From contig CAWHGA010000044.1 in the NCBI GenBank assembly GCA_963828705.1, positions 5,289-69,288 on the forward strand: 64,000 nt of DNA. The letters run 5' to 3'. The position numbers and the translations under genes were made by a program. The notes under the pieces are model-generated. The model did not search any database, was not told the origin of the DNA, and saw only the letters and a list, made by a program, of their open reading frames with translations. The stretch is from CAWDJT01 sp963828705. Its GTDB lineage: Bacteria > Desulfobacterota > Syntrophobacteria > Syntrophobacterales > Syntrophobacteraceae. Within the stretch, counting starts at the first letter, position 1, and every line of letters starts with the position of its first letter. Shown in pieces: positions 35,425-44,182 of this stretch.

Positions 35425-36207
35425 ATGGCCATTTCCTTTCAGATCCTTGCCAGTGGGTCGAAGGGCAATGCAATGGTGGTCAGCAGTTCGCAAACGAACA
35501 TCCTTGTTGACGTCGGTTTGTCGGGCAAGGAACTGCATCGACGGCTGCAGCAGGCGGATGTCGGTGCCGCTGATCTCCGCGGCATGGTCATCACCCACGA
35601 ACATCAGGACCATGTGCGTGGTGCCGGCGTAGTCAGCCGCCGCTACGACCTGCCCGTCTATCTGACCCGGGGCACCCTGGAGAACCTTCCCCAGCAAGTG
35701 GGGACTCTGGCTCGTCCGCAGTTATTTCGGGATGGTCATAGCTTTCAAATCGGCGATCTTCGCATCACGCCTTTTGCCATCTCCCACGACGCCAACGATC
35801 CAGTAGGCCTGACCATTGAAAACGATGGATACAAGCTTGGCATTTGTACCGATCTTGGGGTGGTGACCCAGTTGGTTCGCAAGAAGCTGGAAGGTTGCCA
35901 GGCACTTGTTCTGGAAGCGAACCATGATCGGGATCTACTGCTTAACGGCCCCTATCCTTGGCATCTGAAGCAGCGCATTCGCAGCCGCCATGGACACCTG
36001 TCCAATGCCGACAGCTGCGAGTTACTCAAGGAGCTTGCCCATGACCGATTGCAGGTGGTTGTGCTGGCGCATTTGAGTGAGACCAACAACCGTCCTGAGT
36101 TGGTGCGGGAGGCATTCAAGGGGTTCTGTCAAGGGTCACGGTGGTGCCAGGTACGGCTTGAGGTTGGACAACAGCATGCTATTGGAGGCATAATAGAAAT
36201 TCGATGA
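35425..36207 (+). CDS. MBL-fold metallo-hydrolase, WalJ/YycJ-like
   Basis: A 260-residue metallo-beta-lactamase-fold protein: ILASGSKGNAMVV at the start, ITHEHQDHVRGAG (HxHxDH metal motif) and ILVDVGLSG. The pattern is that of the YycJ/WalJ exonuclease-like group. ATG 35425 has GGGG 8 nt upstream; the frame is open from 35329. It ends shortly before a terminator-like hairpin. Confidence 0.85.
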   Translation: MAISFQILASGSKGNAMVVSSSQTNILVDVGLSGKELHRRLQQADVGAADLRGMVITHEHQDHVRGAGVVSRRYDLPVYLTRGTLENLPQQVGTLARPQLFRDGHSFQIGDLRITPFAISHDANDPVGLTIENDGYKLGICTDLGVVTQLVRKKLEGCQALVLEANHDRDLLLNGPYPWHLKQRIRSRHGHLSNADSCELLKELAHDRLQVVVLAHLSETNNRPELVREAFKGFCQGSRWCQVRLEVGQQHAIGGIIEIR

Positions 36208-36240
36208 CCGGTCGGAATGTCGGCATCATAGTATTGATCG

Positions 36241-36271
36241 ACTCCCAACCCTTTGGGCGGGGGAGCTTTTT
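36241..36271 (+). terminator. Terminator-like hairpin after the MBL hydrolase gene
   Basis: CTCCC and CC pair with GG and GGGAG around CTTTG, followed by a run of five T. It lies 34 bases past the stop and would close the long nusA-pnp transcript. Confidence 0.5.
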
Positions 36272-36354
36272 GCAGAATTCGGTCACCAAGGCAATACTGG
36301 CGAAATGCAAGAACTTGGTAATTTGGATTGTTTAACTGAGGACCAGAAGCATCC

Positions 36355-37293
36355 ATGAAGATTCTCGTTGCTGAAGATGAAGTTGTCTCGCGAGAGCTGT
36401 TGACTGCGCTGCTGACCAAATGGGGTTATGAGGTGGTGACGGTGTTTGATGGCAACGATGCCTGGCGAATGCTCAATGAGCAGGACGATCTGCGCATCGC
36501 CATCCTCGATTGGATGATGCCGGGGAAAGACGGCATTACCCTATGCAAACTGATTCGCGACAAGCAGAAAGAGAAAGAAGGCGGCTACATCTACACGATC
36601 ATCCTCACCGCCAGGGACAACAAGGATGATGCTCTGGCCGGTTTGGAAGCGGGAGCGGATGACTACATCACCAAGCCTTTCAACACTGAAGAGCTTCGCT
36701 TTCGAGTCAAAATTGGCAAGCGGATTCTCGACCTGGAAAGCTACCTACAAGACGCCTACCAAGAGATGAAGCGTCTGGCCACATTCGATTCCCTGACGGA
36801 ACTGTGGAATCGGCGCGTGGTGTTGGAACAACTGGAGAAGGAATGGGGCCGGGCTGTGCGCGAAGGCAAATCGATGAGCATTGTGCTGGCGGACATAGAC
36901 CACTTCAAAGAATTCAATGACCGCTATGGCCACGCCTTGGGCGACCGAATCCTGATTCATATCAGTGGGCTTATGAAGGATATGGTGCGACCGTACGACG
37001 GTCTCGGCAGGTATGGCGGGGAGGAGTTCTTGATGTTCTTCCCCGAATGCGATGAACAGCAGGGCCGTCAAATTGCCGAACGGCTTCGGAACGAACTGGA
37101 AACCGGACCGTTGAGAGAACAAGACAAGCCGCTCAAAATCACGGCATCATTTGGTGGCACCACCTTTCTTCCTGAGCATTGCCGGTGTAGTGTGACCCAT
37201 TTGCTAAAAGTAGCCGATGATGCTCTGTATCAGGCCAAGGCAACCGGGAGGAACCGGGTCATCTGGCTGCCTATCACCGAAGTTGAAGACTGA
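36355..37293 (+). CDS. Response regulator with GGDEF output (PleD-like diguanylate cyclase)
   Basis: A CheY-like receiver (1-120; phospho-acceptor Asp 52 in ILDWMMPGKDG, Thr 85, Lys 107 in ITKPF) is fused to a GGDEF domain. The active-site loop is GGEEF (221-225). An RxxD product-inhibition site (RPYD, 212-215) sits five residues before it. The protein should make c-di-GMP when phosphorylated and be limited by its product. No partner kinase is adjacent; the PAS kinase at 61.5 kb is far away. Confidence 0.93.
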   Translation: MKILVAEDEVVSRELLTALLTKWGYEVVTVFDGNDAWRMLNEQDDLRIAILDWMMPGKDGITLCKLIRDKQKEKEGGYIYTIILTARDNKDDALAGLEAGADDYITKPFNTEELRFRVKIGKRILDLESYLQDAYQEMKRLATFDSLTELWNRRVVLEQLEKEWGRAVREGKSMSIVLADIDHFKEFNDRYGHALGDRILIHISGLMKDMVRPYDGLGRYGGEEFLMFFPECDEQQGRQIAERLRNELETGPLREQDKPLKITASFGGTTFLPEHCRCSVTHLLKVADDALYQAKATGRNRVIWLPITEVED

Positions 37294-37639
37294 AATGCCC
37301 CCTAAGTCTGGTCTAGGCTAACTCAGTTGCCACTCGCGGCCTTCCGCCTGCCGCTACAAAACTTACAACGACCAACGAGACCGGGTGTCCCGGCCTCGCC
37401 ACATGTGGGTGAACGGTCTTTCCAGGGCCGTTGAACGGAAGTGCTCACCCTGTCTTCCCCTTGCCGCTTGGCACAAGTTCAGGCGGTGCCTTTAAACACC
37501 CTCAAGCGCCATCATCTGTGTGCGGCAGGCTTCCCAGTACGGGGTTCGAGAAGGGATCGGCCAGTCGGTTGCCCGGCTGCGGTTGGAAATCCCTCGAAGG
37601 GTGCGAACGCCACAGCTCAAAGCCTGGAAGTGGTCCGGG
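37294..37639. other. Gene-free convergent interval
   Basis: This interval of 346 bp lies between the diguanylate cyclase and the end of secF. A hairpin GAGaCCGGG/CCCGGcCTC lies near 37376-37396, without a T-run. No coding frame looks real. Confidence 0.4.
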
Positions 37640-38716
37640 TCAGGCCGGGCTCCTGACGGCAGAGCGCCCGCGCCCACGGCTTACTGTCCAATCGTGATAC
37701 AGAATCAGCAGTGGACTGGCGATGAAGATGGACGAATACGTCCCGACAAAAATCCCAATCATCATGGCAAAAGCAAAGTCATGGATAACGCTACCGCCCA
37801 GGAAGAACAGGAAGGCCACCACCAGCATGGTGCAACCTGATGTGAGTATGGTGCGGCTAAGGGTCTGGTTGATGCTGTCATTGATGATTTTTTTCAAATC
37901 CTCCCGGCGATACTTGCGGACGTTTTCGCGGATACGATCATAGACGATGATGGTGTCATTGAGGGAGTAGCCGGCAAGGGTCAAGATGGCGGCGACCACT
38001 TCCAGGGTGAATTCCTTGTTGCAGATGGCAAAGACGCCGATGGTGATGAGCACATCATGGATGAGGGCCACCACGGCTCCCAGGGCAAAGGGGAGTTTGA
38101 GGATCCAGCACAGAGCTAGAGCAATAACCAAAGCGCCGAAAATGAGATAGATCACCGGCAGCCCCAAAGCCTGCAAGAGCAGCACCGCCCCCACCATGCC
38201 GGCTGCCATAATGGCACTGATGGCCCATTTGGTCTCGAAACGACCGGAGATGTATATGGTGATAAGCAGGAGCGTGTAATAGATGGCGAACAAGGCCTTC
38301 TGTTTGAGATCATGGCCGACCTTGGGACCCACCATTTCCGCTCGACGAACCGTCACAGTGCCATCACCGTAGGTCTTGGCCAGGGTCGTTCCGACCGCTT
38401 TCGACAAGTCTTGCATGGCGGTGGTGATGTGTTCGGCACGGATCAGGAACTCATTGTCGGTAGCGGCTCCCACCTGCTGAATGGCGCTGTGCCCGACTCC
38501 CAATTCGGCCAGCGCGTTGCGGATGGCGTCCGGAGTGGTGGGTTGCTGGAACCGGACCTGGATCAGGGTGCCGCCGGCAAAATCCACCCCAAGGTTTAAA
38601 CCTCCGTGGGAGAACATCATGGCCACAGCGATGATGGTGAGCAAGCCTGAACAAAACAGTGCCTTGAAACGCATCCCTACGAAGTTGATATTGATATCCG
38701 GCCGAATGATTTCCAT
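37640..38716 (-). CDS. secF: Protein translocase subunit SecF
   Basis: SecF works with SecD and YajC to drive late steps of Sec export using the proton motive force. The 358-residue protein has an N-terminal membrane segment, GLNLGVDFAGGTLIQVRF, a periplasmic domain, and five C-terminal membrane segments including AGYSLNDTIIVYDRIREN and TSGCTMLVVAFLFFLGG. The start is ATG 38716. It follows secD by 32 bp. Confidence 0.94.
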   Translation of the reverse strand: MEIIRPDININFVGMRFKALFCSGLLTIIAVAMMFSHGGLNLGVDFAGGTLIQVRFQQPTTPDAIRNALAELGVGHSAIQQVGAATDNEFLIRAEHITTAMQDLSKAVGTTLAKTYGDGTVTVRRAEMVGPKVGHDLKQKALFAIYYTLLLITIYISGRFETKWAISAIMAAGMVGAVLLLQALGLPVIYLIFGALVIALALCWILKLPFALGAVVALIHDVLITIGVFAICNKEFTLEVVAAILTLAGYSLNDTIIVYDRIRENVRKYRREDLKKIINDSINQTLSRTILTSGCTMLVVAFLFFLGGSVIHDFAFAMMIGIFVGTYSSIFIASPLLILYHDWTVSRGRGRSAVRSPA

Positions 38717-38748
38717 GGTTGACTATCCCTTCGTTACAGATGGCCGTC

Positions 38749-39161
38749 TTAGATGCTCAGGTTACGAACGCGCTGGCGAGTGAGCACGTAATCGAAGATG
38801 AGACGAGTAACAATGATGGCGGTGAACAAACTCACCAGAATGCCTATGGTGAGGGTCACGGCGAAGCCGCGCACTGGTCCGGTACCGAATTGGAACAGCA
38901 CCAGGGCAGCGATCAGCGTGGTCACGTTGGAATCCAGGATGGTCAGGGTGGCGCGACTATAGCCCGTTTCCACCGCTGCCCGCGGTGTCTTGCCGAGTCG
39001 CATCTCTTCGCGGATTCGCTCAAAGATCAGCACACAGGAATCGACCGCAATGCCGACCGTGAGAATCATCCCGGCAATGCCGGGCAGGGTGAGGGTGGCG
39101 CGGAAGATCGCCAGCCCTGCCAGGATCAGCGGGATATTGAGTAACAGCGCCAGGTTGGCTA
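38749..39161 (-). CDS. secD: Protein translocase subunit SecD, C-terminal membrane part (frame-broken gene)
   Basis: VANLALLLNIPLILAGLAIFRATLTLPGIAGMILTVGIAVDSCVLIFERIREE is the expected SecD membrane core in a third frame, followed by GYSRATLTILDSNVTTLIAALVLF. It joins the upstream part after two extra bases near 39162 and 39190; between them a short stretch reads VVYYRLSGL in the intermediate frame. Confidence 0.85.
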
Positions 39162-40349
39162 CTCAGTCCCGACAATCGATAGTAAACTACCCACAAACAA
39201 CATGATGCCAATGGTTCCCAACACGCAGGCGAAGAAACCCTTGTTGATGGAATCCTGTCCCAAGGATGGTCCCACTGTGCGCTGCTCAAGGATTTTCACC
39301 GGAGCGGGAAGTGCTCCGGCACGCAGCACGATCGCCAGATCGCGCGCTTCATCCATGGTGAATCGGCCAGTGATGGTGGCTTTGCCGCCGCCGATCTTGT
39401 CCTGGATGACGGGGGCCGAATAGACCGTGCCGTCCAAAACAATGGCCAGCTGCTTCTTGATGTTTTCCTCGGTGATTCGTTCGAACAACCGTGCCCCCTG
39501 GGAGTCGAATTCCAGAGACACGTAAGGATTGTTGTACTGGGTATCGATCTGGACCTGGGCGTTGACGATGTACTCGCCGGTCATGAGCGTGCGGTCCTTG
39601 AGGACGATCTCTTCGGTGGAAGTTCGTCCGGTGGTTGGGTCCAGATGGCTCAGGGGATAGACCCTCAACCCGGGAGAGCCCTTACCGTCTTTGACGTCAC
39701 GCGCCGAGACCCCCTCCGCCACCAGTTTGAATTCCAGTTGGGCGGTCTTGCCGATGAGGTCGATGGCTCGTTGGGGATCTTTGATACCAGGAAGCTGAAT
39801 CAAGATCCGGTCTTCTCCTTCGGGGCGAATGTCGGGTTCGCTCACCCCGAACTGGTCGATGCGGTTGCGAATAGTCTCCAGCGCTTGGGCAATGGCCATC
39901 TTACGGATGCTTTGGGCCTGCTGTTCACGCAGAGCGATGGGCTGCAGAATCCCGTCCTGCTTGGTCTCCGCCGGTTGCATCTCGAGGTTGGGGAAATCCT
40001 TGTCGATGGTCTTTTTCAGCTCCGCTTGTTGCGCCGGATCAGTCAAGATCACCGAAATCTGCATGTCACCCTGGCGTTCGACGCTACGAAAGGCGACACG
40101 CTGCTTCCGCAAAACGTCCTTCAGGTCCTCCGTCAACCGCTGAACGTGGCTGGCTACCGCCTTTTCCGCTTCAACCTCCAGGATTAGGTGCATGCCGCCC
40201 TGGAGATCCAGGCCATAGCGGATCTTCTCGGTTGGCATCAGTTTTTTCCAGCTGGGTGGAAGATTCGGATTAATGGACGGTAGGAGAAATATGATGCTCG
40301 CCACGAGCACCAGGACAACAAGAATGGTTCGCACCTTCAGGTCTTTCAA
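39159..40349 (-). CDS. secD: Protein translocase subunit SecD, N-terminal and periplasmic part (frame-broken gene)
   Basis: The first membrane helix (about residues 6-24) is followed by IRYGLDLQGGMHLILEVE (family signature), the P1 periplasmic domain with RNRIDQFGVSEPDIRPEGEDRILIQLPGI, and APVIQDKIGGGKATITG. The frame ends falsely at 39159. The TTG at 40349 has AGGAGG 7 nt upstream and is preferred over GTG 40355, which is too close to it. With the second part the protein has about 530 residues, as expected. Confidence 0.9.
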   Translation of the reverse strand: MKDLKVRTILVVLVLVASIIFLLPSINPNLPPSWKKLMPTEKIRYGLDLQGGMHLILEVEAEKAVASHVQRLTEDLKDVLRKQRVAFRSVERQGDMQISVILTDPAQQAELKKTIDKDFPNLEMQPAETKQDGILQPIALREQQAQSIRKMAIAQALETIRNRIDQFGVSEPDIRPEGEDRILIQLPGIKDPQRAIDLIGKTAQLEFKLVAEGVSARDVKDGKGSPGLRVYPLSHLDPTTGRTSTEEIVLKDRTLMTGEYIVNAQVQIDTQYNNPYVSLEFDSQGARLFERITEENIKKQLAIVLDGTVYSAPVIQDKIGGGKATITGRFTMDEARDLAIVLRAGALPAPVKILEQRTVGPSLGQDSINKGFFACVLGTIGIMLFVGSLLSIVGTE

Positions 40350-40355
40350 GCCCAC

Positions 40356-40699
40356 TCCTCCTGGATAGACAGTGTCAAATTTACTTCGCCCCAGGCCTGA
40401 ATCGGCTTGCTGTTAGGGCAAACCTTAAAGCCGGGCCAGGGTGATACGCGGCATCTTCCCGTTCACACACGGAAATCCGGGTGAGGTGACACCGAGTCGT
40501 CCCATTGGACGCCCATGGGAACACCGTTGTGGTTGCCACTGCTCAGTCCCTGGCGATGCTGACCTTTGTCGATCGCGATCTCCTCTCGGCCAGTCGGCCG
40601 AGCTGTGACTATGGCGCAGAACAACGACATAACAACGGGCACTCCAGCCATGCGCAGGATGTGCCCGTCTCCTTGGCCGCCGCAAGGCTGCACCCCATG
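40356..40699. other. Unexplained yajC-secD spacer
   Basis: These 344 bases are unusually long for this operon. A 76-codon minus-strand frame (40463-40693) starts just after yajC but shows no family resemblance or good ribosome site. Nothing else is supported. Confidence 0.35.
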
Positions 40700-41038
40700 C
40701 TATTCGCTGGTTTCCTTGGCGGTAACGGCGGCAATGAAGTTGCGGTCAACCTTGACGCGCACTTTCTCGGCGACTTCCAATGTCACCGTGGTGTCGGTGA
40801 TTCCCGTGATGGTTCCATGCAGGCCGCCCACAGTCTTGACGCGGTCACCACGCTTCAGGCTGGAGAGCATGCTGCGGGTGTCTTTCGCCTTCTTCTGCTG
40901 TGGACGGATTAACAGGAAATAGAAGACCACCCCCATCAATATGAGTGGAACAAAGGCCGTCAGGCCACCAGCACCTTGCTGACCAGCCCCATTGCCCCCC
41001 AACGATCCCATTGCATGTGCCACACTCACCAGGTCCAT
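40700..41038 (-). CDS. yajC: Preprotein translocase accessory subunit YajC
   Basis: A 112-residue protein with a Gly-rich N-terminus, one membrane helix (about residues 28-46), then IRPQQKKAKDTRSMLSSLKRGDRVKTVGGLHGTI, the YajC signature. AGGAGG lies 5 nt before ATG 41038. It is the first gene of yajC-secD-secF and has a good promoter at 41164-41192. Confidence 0.93.
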   Translation of the reverse strand: MDLVSVAHAMGSLGGNGAGQQGAGGLTAFVPLILMGVVFYFLLIRPQQKKAKDTRSMLSSLKRGDRVKTVGGLHGTITGITDTTVTLEVAEKVRVKVDRNFIAAVTAKETSE

Positions 41039-41163
41039 TAAATCCTCCTCAAATGTAATGTATCAAAGCGCTAGGCAGTTTCTTCCCGGTGTCGAATGAA
41101 AAATCGCATCGGAAGGGCTGCGGTTAATCGCGGTTTGCTCTTGCAGCGCGAAACAAACCTGAG

Positions 41164-41192
41164 TTTAGACGATATTCTGCGAAATTTGTCAA
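41164..41192 (-). promoter_or_regulatory. Sigma-70-like promoter of yajC-secDF
   Basis: The minus strand reads TTGACA (41187-41192), 17 bp, TCTAAA (41164-41169). The -35 is perfect and the -10 matches 4 of 6. Transcription would start about 120 nt before the yajC ATG. Confidence 0.55.
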
Positions 41193-41364
41193 TGCTCTTC
41201 GCTGATGATTTCAGGACAATCGTATGCAGCGGGTTTGATTACCGCCTGTCAGAGATATGGGCGGCCAAGCATGCAGTTCTGCGGGGACAAGCTTCGCGGC
41301 AATGACGGTTTGACTCTTCGTTCAGGAGCCTAGGTGGAGGAGTCATTTTTGTGCAATCCCTAAG

Positions 41365-41407
41365 AAAAAAGGATACAGGAAAGTCAACGACGCCTTCCTG
41401 TATCCTT
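41365..41407 (-). terminator. Strong intrinsic terminator after nrfA
   Basis: A perfect 13-bp inverted repeat, AAGGATACAGGAA (41369-41381) and TTCCTGTATCCTT (41395-41407), is followed on the minus strand by TTTTTTCTT. It lies 39 bases past the nrfA stop. Confidence 0.85.
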
Positions 41408-41445
41408 AAGGTGCTGGGTATGGCTGAAGCCAGCGCGCTCAGCTG

Positions 41446-42939
41446 TTAGCGGGGGAGACCCTGGCTGCTCACCGGTGTCAACATTTCCTGAATGCCATAG
41501 GGATCGGCAAACTCCATCTCCGGTCGGAACTTAAGCTTTTTCGTGCCCCGATCGTTGATGTACTTGGCTATTTCCAGGTTGATGTCGGCCGGCAGCTCCA
41601 CCCCCGCCTTGGTCAGCGCTTGCCGCAGCAAACCTTCCGATTTGGCTGCCATAGCCACGGCGTCACCACAAATGCGGCCTGCTTCGCTGGGGTTGTGGAA
41701 GCCGATGGAATTCTCGGCGCCGATGAAGATCACCCGGTAGAATGCTTCCAGGTAAAGATCCTTGGCGCGGTTATAAAGCTCTTGGTCGATGGCTTTGCCG
41801 TCGGCCATTGCTTTGTGAGTGATTTCGAACAGCTTTGCGGCCACGGCCACGGAATAGCCGGACCGGTTCATCAAGGAGATCGTCCGGTCCTGGATGGCAA
41901 AAATCTGTTTGGTGAGCCAGTCGGTGGTTTCAGTGTGGCATTGTTGACAGGCCTTGAGGTCATTTTTGAGCGGGCTCATGACGTTGTGGTCGGAAATCTT
42001 GTTGGCCCCAACCCGCGTGTAGGGCATGTGGCAGTCGGCACAGGCCGCGCCCGCCTGATAATGAACACTGTTATTCGAGAAAAACTCATACTCCGGATGG
42101 CGGATGAAACCCACCTTGAATCCGGTTACATTCTGTTTCCACTCCAGGTAGGCCGGGTCACTCTTCAACACCTTGATGATGTTCTCGATGGAGACGTTCC
42201 CCACTTTGCTGCCCTGCCATGGGAAGAACACCGATGTCGACTTCATGTCCTTATCTTTGGGAATGACATAGGTTACGTGGCATTGAGCGCATACCAGCAG
42301 CCTCTTCTCCTGGCGAGTCGCCTGATCCGGGTCTTTGCCCATCGTGGTCAGTGCTTCCCGCAGGGTCCCACGGGAAAGCTTGAGGTCCATGCTGCGGTTG
42401 TCATGGCAGTCTGAGCAGCCGACACCGAGCGTCTGGAATTCCTTGGGAATTTTGGCTTGGACCTCAAGGTAGGGATCGGAAAAGTAGGATGCCCCCAGTT
42501 CCTTTTGGAGGATGGGCACATAAGGGGTCTTGCAGGTCAAACACACACCACCGGCCTTCAGCCGTGAAGCATCCACTTCCAGCTGATCAATCATCATGTA
42601 CCAATGCCCGCGCGGTTCATTGTATTCGACGCCGAACCCCCAACCATTGAAGAGCAGTGGCATATACGGGAATTCACTGAGTTTGTCGTGGATCACCAGG
42701 TCAGTATCGTAGCCCTTTTTGTACCGGCTCTTACCGGCAGGTTTTGGGTCCTTGGTTTTGGCCCAGGAGTCGTACTCCAGAGGGTAGACCTTGCCCCAAT
42801 TGGCGGGGTTGATTTCGCCGTCGGCAATGGAGCCGGTCCGAATCGGTTCCGGTTTCTGTGGAGCGCAAGCCAGCATAGCAAATGAGCCTACCAGGAAACC
42901 CACGAGCAACACGCCTAAAAGAGCCCTATTCCACTTCAT
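41446..42939 (-). CDS. nrfA: Cytochrome c nitrite reductase, catalytic subunit (ammonia-forming)
   Basis: NrfA reduces nitrite to ammonium with six electrons in the periplasm. From ATG 42939 it has 497 residues. Five heme sites are visible: CLTCK (133-137, the lysine-ligated active-site heme), CSDCH (175), CAQCH (217), CADCH (300) and CQQCH (331). The N-terminal signal ends in MLAC, so a lipid anchor is possible but the motif is not ideal. It follows nrfH and is closed by a strong terminator. The in-frame start at 43038 lies beyond any signal peptide and is less likely. Confidence 0.96.
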   Translation of the reverse strand: MKWNRALLGVLLVGFLVGSFAMLACAPQKPEPIRTGSIADGEINPANWGKVYPLEYDSWAKTKDPKPAGKSRYKKGYDTDLVIHDKLSEFPYMPLLFNGWGFGVEYNEPRGHWYMMIDQLEVDASRLKAGGVCLTCKTPYVPILQKELGASYFSDPYLEVQAKIPKEFQTLGVGCSDCHDNRSMDLKLSRGTLREALTTMGKDPDQATRQEKRLLVCAQCHVTYVIPKDKDMKSTSVFFPWQGSKVGNVSIENIIKVLKSDPAYLEWKQNVTGFKVGFIRHPEYEFFSNNSVHYQAGAACADCHMPYTRVGANKISDHNVMSPLKNDLKACQQCHTETTDWLTKQIFAIQDRTISLMNRSGYSVAVAAKLFEITHKAMADGKAIDQELYNRAKDLYLEAFYRVIFIGAENSIGFHNPSEAGRICGDAVAMAAKSEGLLRQALTKAGVELPADINLEIAKYINDRGTKKLKFRPEMEFADPYGIQEMLTPVSSQGLPR

Positions 42940-43056
42940 AGCCTTATCCTCCCACTGCGATTGAGAAGTCCATCGTTGATGGTTGACCAGTTGACGGCTT
43001 GCCATGGCCTTCCCGATAAACACGTCTGGAAGGTGCAAGGACGAAGCCGGAACAGT

Positions 43057-43521
43057 TCACATGGCTCCGCTGGTCCGATGCGACAAGCGACGGTGACACT
43101 GCCAGCAGTTTCGGTCTTCATTGATCCTCGAAATAGTCTCAGCGTGGCAGCGCTGGCAATTCTCCTGCAGAATGGTTGCCCCGTGTTGAGAAAGACGAAT
43201 GGTCTCTGGCACGCGACCGGAATAGAATGCAAACACGTCCCACATCCCATCGATGCTCTTCCAGGTGAGGTGACGTGGCAGGTTGTCATTCGGGAGATGG
43301 CAGTCGATGCATTTGATACGCCGATGAGCCCCCGCATGCACCCAGTTCTCATATTCGGATTGCATGACGTGGCAACCGGCGCAAAAATCGGGAGTTCCTG
43401 ATCGGGCATAGAGCCCGGGTGGGCCGAAGCCCATAAAAAGGCCTGTCGCCGCGGCCGCCAAAATCAGAAGGCCGAAAATCCGTATGGTCTTCTTTTTGCC
43501 TAAACCGGCCAACCGTGCCAT
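43057..43521 (-). CDS. nrfH: Tetraheme quinol dehydrogenase NrfH (NapC/NirT family)
   Basis: NrfH takes electrons from menaquinol and feeds NrfA. The 154-residue protein has one N-terminal membrane anchor (about residues 13-32) and four heme motifs: CAGCH (47-51, in the family's CAGCHVM), CIDCH (71), CQRCH (122) and CWQCH (139). AAGGGAAGG precedes ATG 43521. The nrfHA pair without nrfBCD is the layout of delta/epsilon-proteobacteria. Confidence 0.94.
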   Translation of the reverse strand: MARLAGLGKKKTIRIFGLLILAAAATGLFMGFGPPGLYARSGTPDFCAGCHVMQSEYENWVHAGAHRRIKCIDCHLPNDNLPRHLTWKSIDGMWDVFAFYSGRVPETIRLSQHGATILQENCQRCHAETISRINEDRNCWQCHRRLSHRTSGAM

Positions 43522-43571
43522 AAGCCTTCCCTTTCGTTTGGTGGTTTATATCCAGTAAGCGCAAGGTCAAC

Positions 43572-43826
43572 GTGTCGATGCTGGTCGGTTTCATTTGTGT
43601 TGCAGTGCAAATCGCACCCAAGGAATCTCTCTATGGACAGTGGGTGCGAGCTGAAACAAACACCAAAGGAAGATCCTCACTAACGATCAAGGGAAGCCGG
43701 TTTGTGGCACGAAGAGAATGCGCATCCAAAGACAATCGGTACCGCGTGAGTGACTCGCAACTTCTGAAACTGGATTGGATCACCAAAACATTGCACCTGG
43801 AAAAACCAGCAAAAGGGCTGATGTGA
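43572..43826 (+). CDS. Possible small secreted protein upstream of nrfH (divergent)
   Basis: An 84-codon frame from GTG 43572 with a hydrophobic start (MLVGFICVAVQIA) and a beta-rich body: SLYGQWVRAE, SLTIKGSRFVA and YRVSDSQLLKL. The rhythm recalls lipocalin-like small domains, but I cannot name a family. A 9-bp inverted repeat lies within it. It could be chance. Confidence 0.35.
   Translation: MSMLVGFICVAVQIAPKESLYGQWVRAETNTKGRSSLTIKGSRFVARRECASKDNRYRVSDSQLLKLDWITKTLHLEKPAKGLM
43612..43649. promoter_or_regulatory. Perfect 9-bp inverted repeat upstream of nrfH
   Basis: TCGCACCCA (43612-43620) and TGGGTGCGA (43641-43649) are perfect inverted repeats 20 bases apart, about 90 bp before the nrfH ATG. 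It could be a leader hairpin or paired regulator sites. No FNR-like TTGAT box is seen nearby. Confidence 0.35.
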
Positions 43827-44121
43827 CCAGGGGAGCTGTGGGATCCTGATTCGCTGGCGTAATGATAAGTGTATCACCAATAGGTGGCTGCCTGCAAAGC
43901 TTCGTTTACCACGTATCTAAAAAAAGTAGTGTGAGTGTCCGCTGGTTTTTCGTCTGCCTCAGACCGTAGCTTTTATGCCAGAGCTCATGCGATTGATTTG
44001 TGGTCTTTGTCGGCCGAGGTGCGATAAAGTAGGGGCAATCACCTATTCCCTTGGAGTGGTTGATTCAGGAGCGGCTTGTTCAGATAGAAGCGAGATGGCG
44101 CGATTCCGGGTTTGGCCTGGA

Positions 44122-44142
44122 GCGACCCCATCCTGGGGTCGC
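44122..44142 (+). promoter_or_regulatory. Leader hairpin before lpxK
   Basis: GCGACCCC (44122-44129) pairs perfectly with GGGGTCGC (44135-44142) around ATCCT, 41 bases before the preferred lpxK start. No T-run follows. It supports this stretch being untranslated leader. Confidence 0.35.
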
Positions 44143-44182
44143 CGCGCATTGTGAAACACAGTCAGCACGCGACGGGGTCAGC

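Noticed and set aside
40463..40693. 76-codon minus-strand frame between yajC and secD
   Set aside because: It is placed plausibly in the operon but lacks any family feature or ribosome site, so it was left as spacer.
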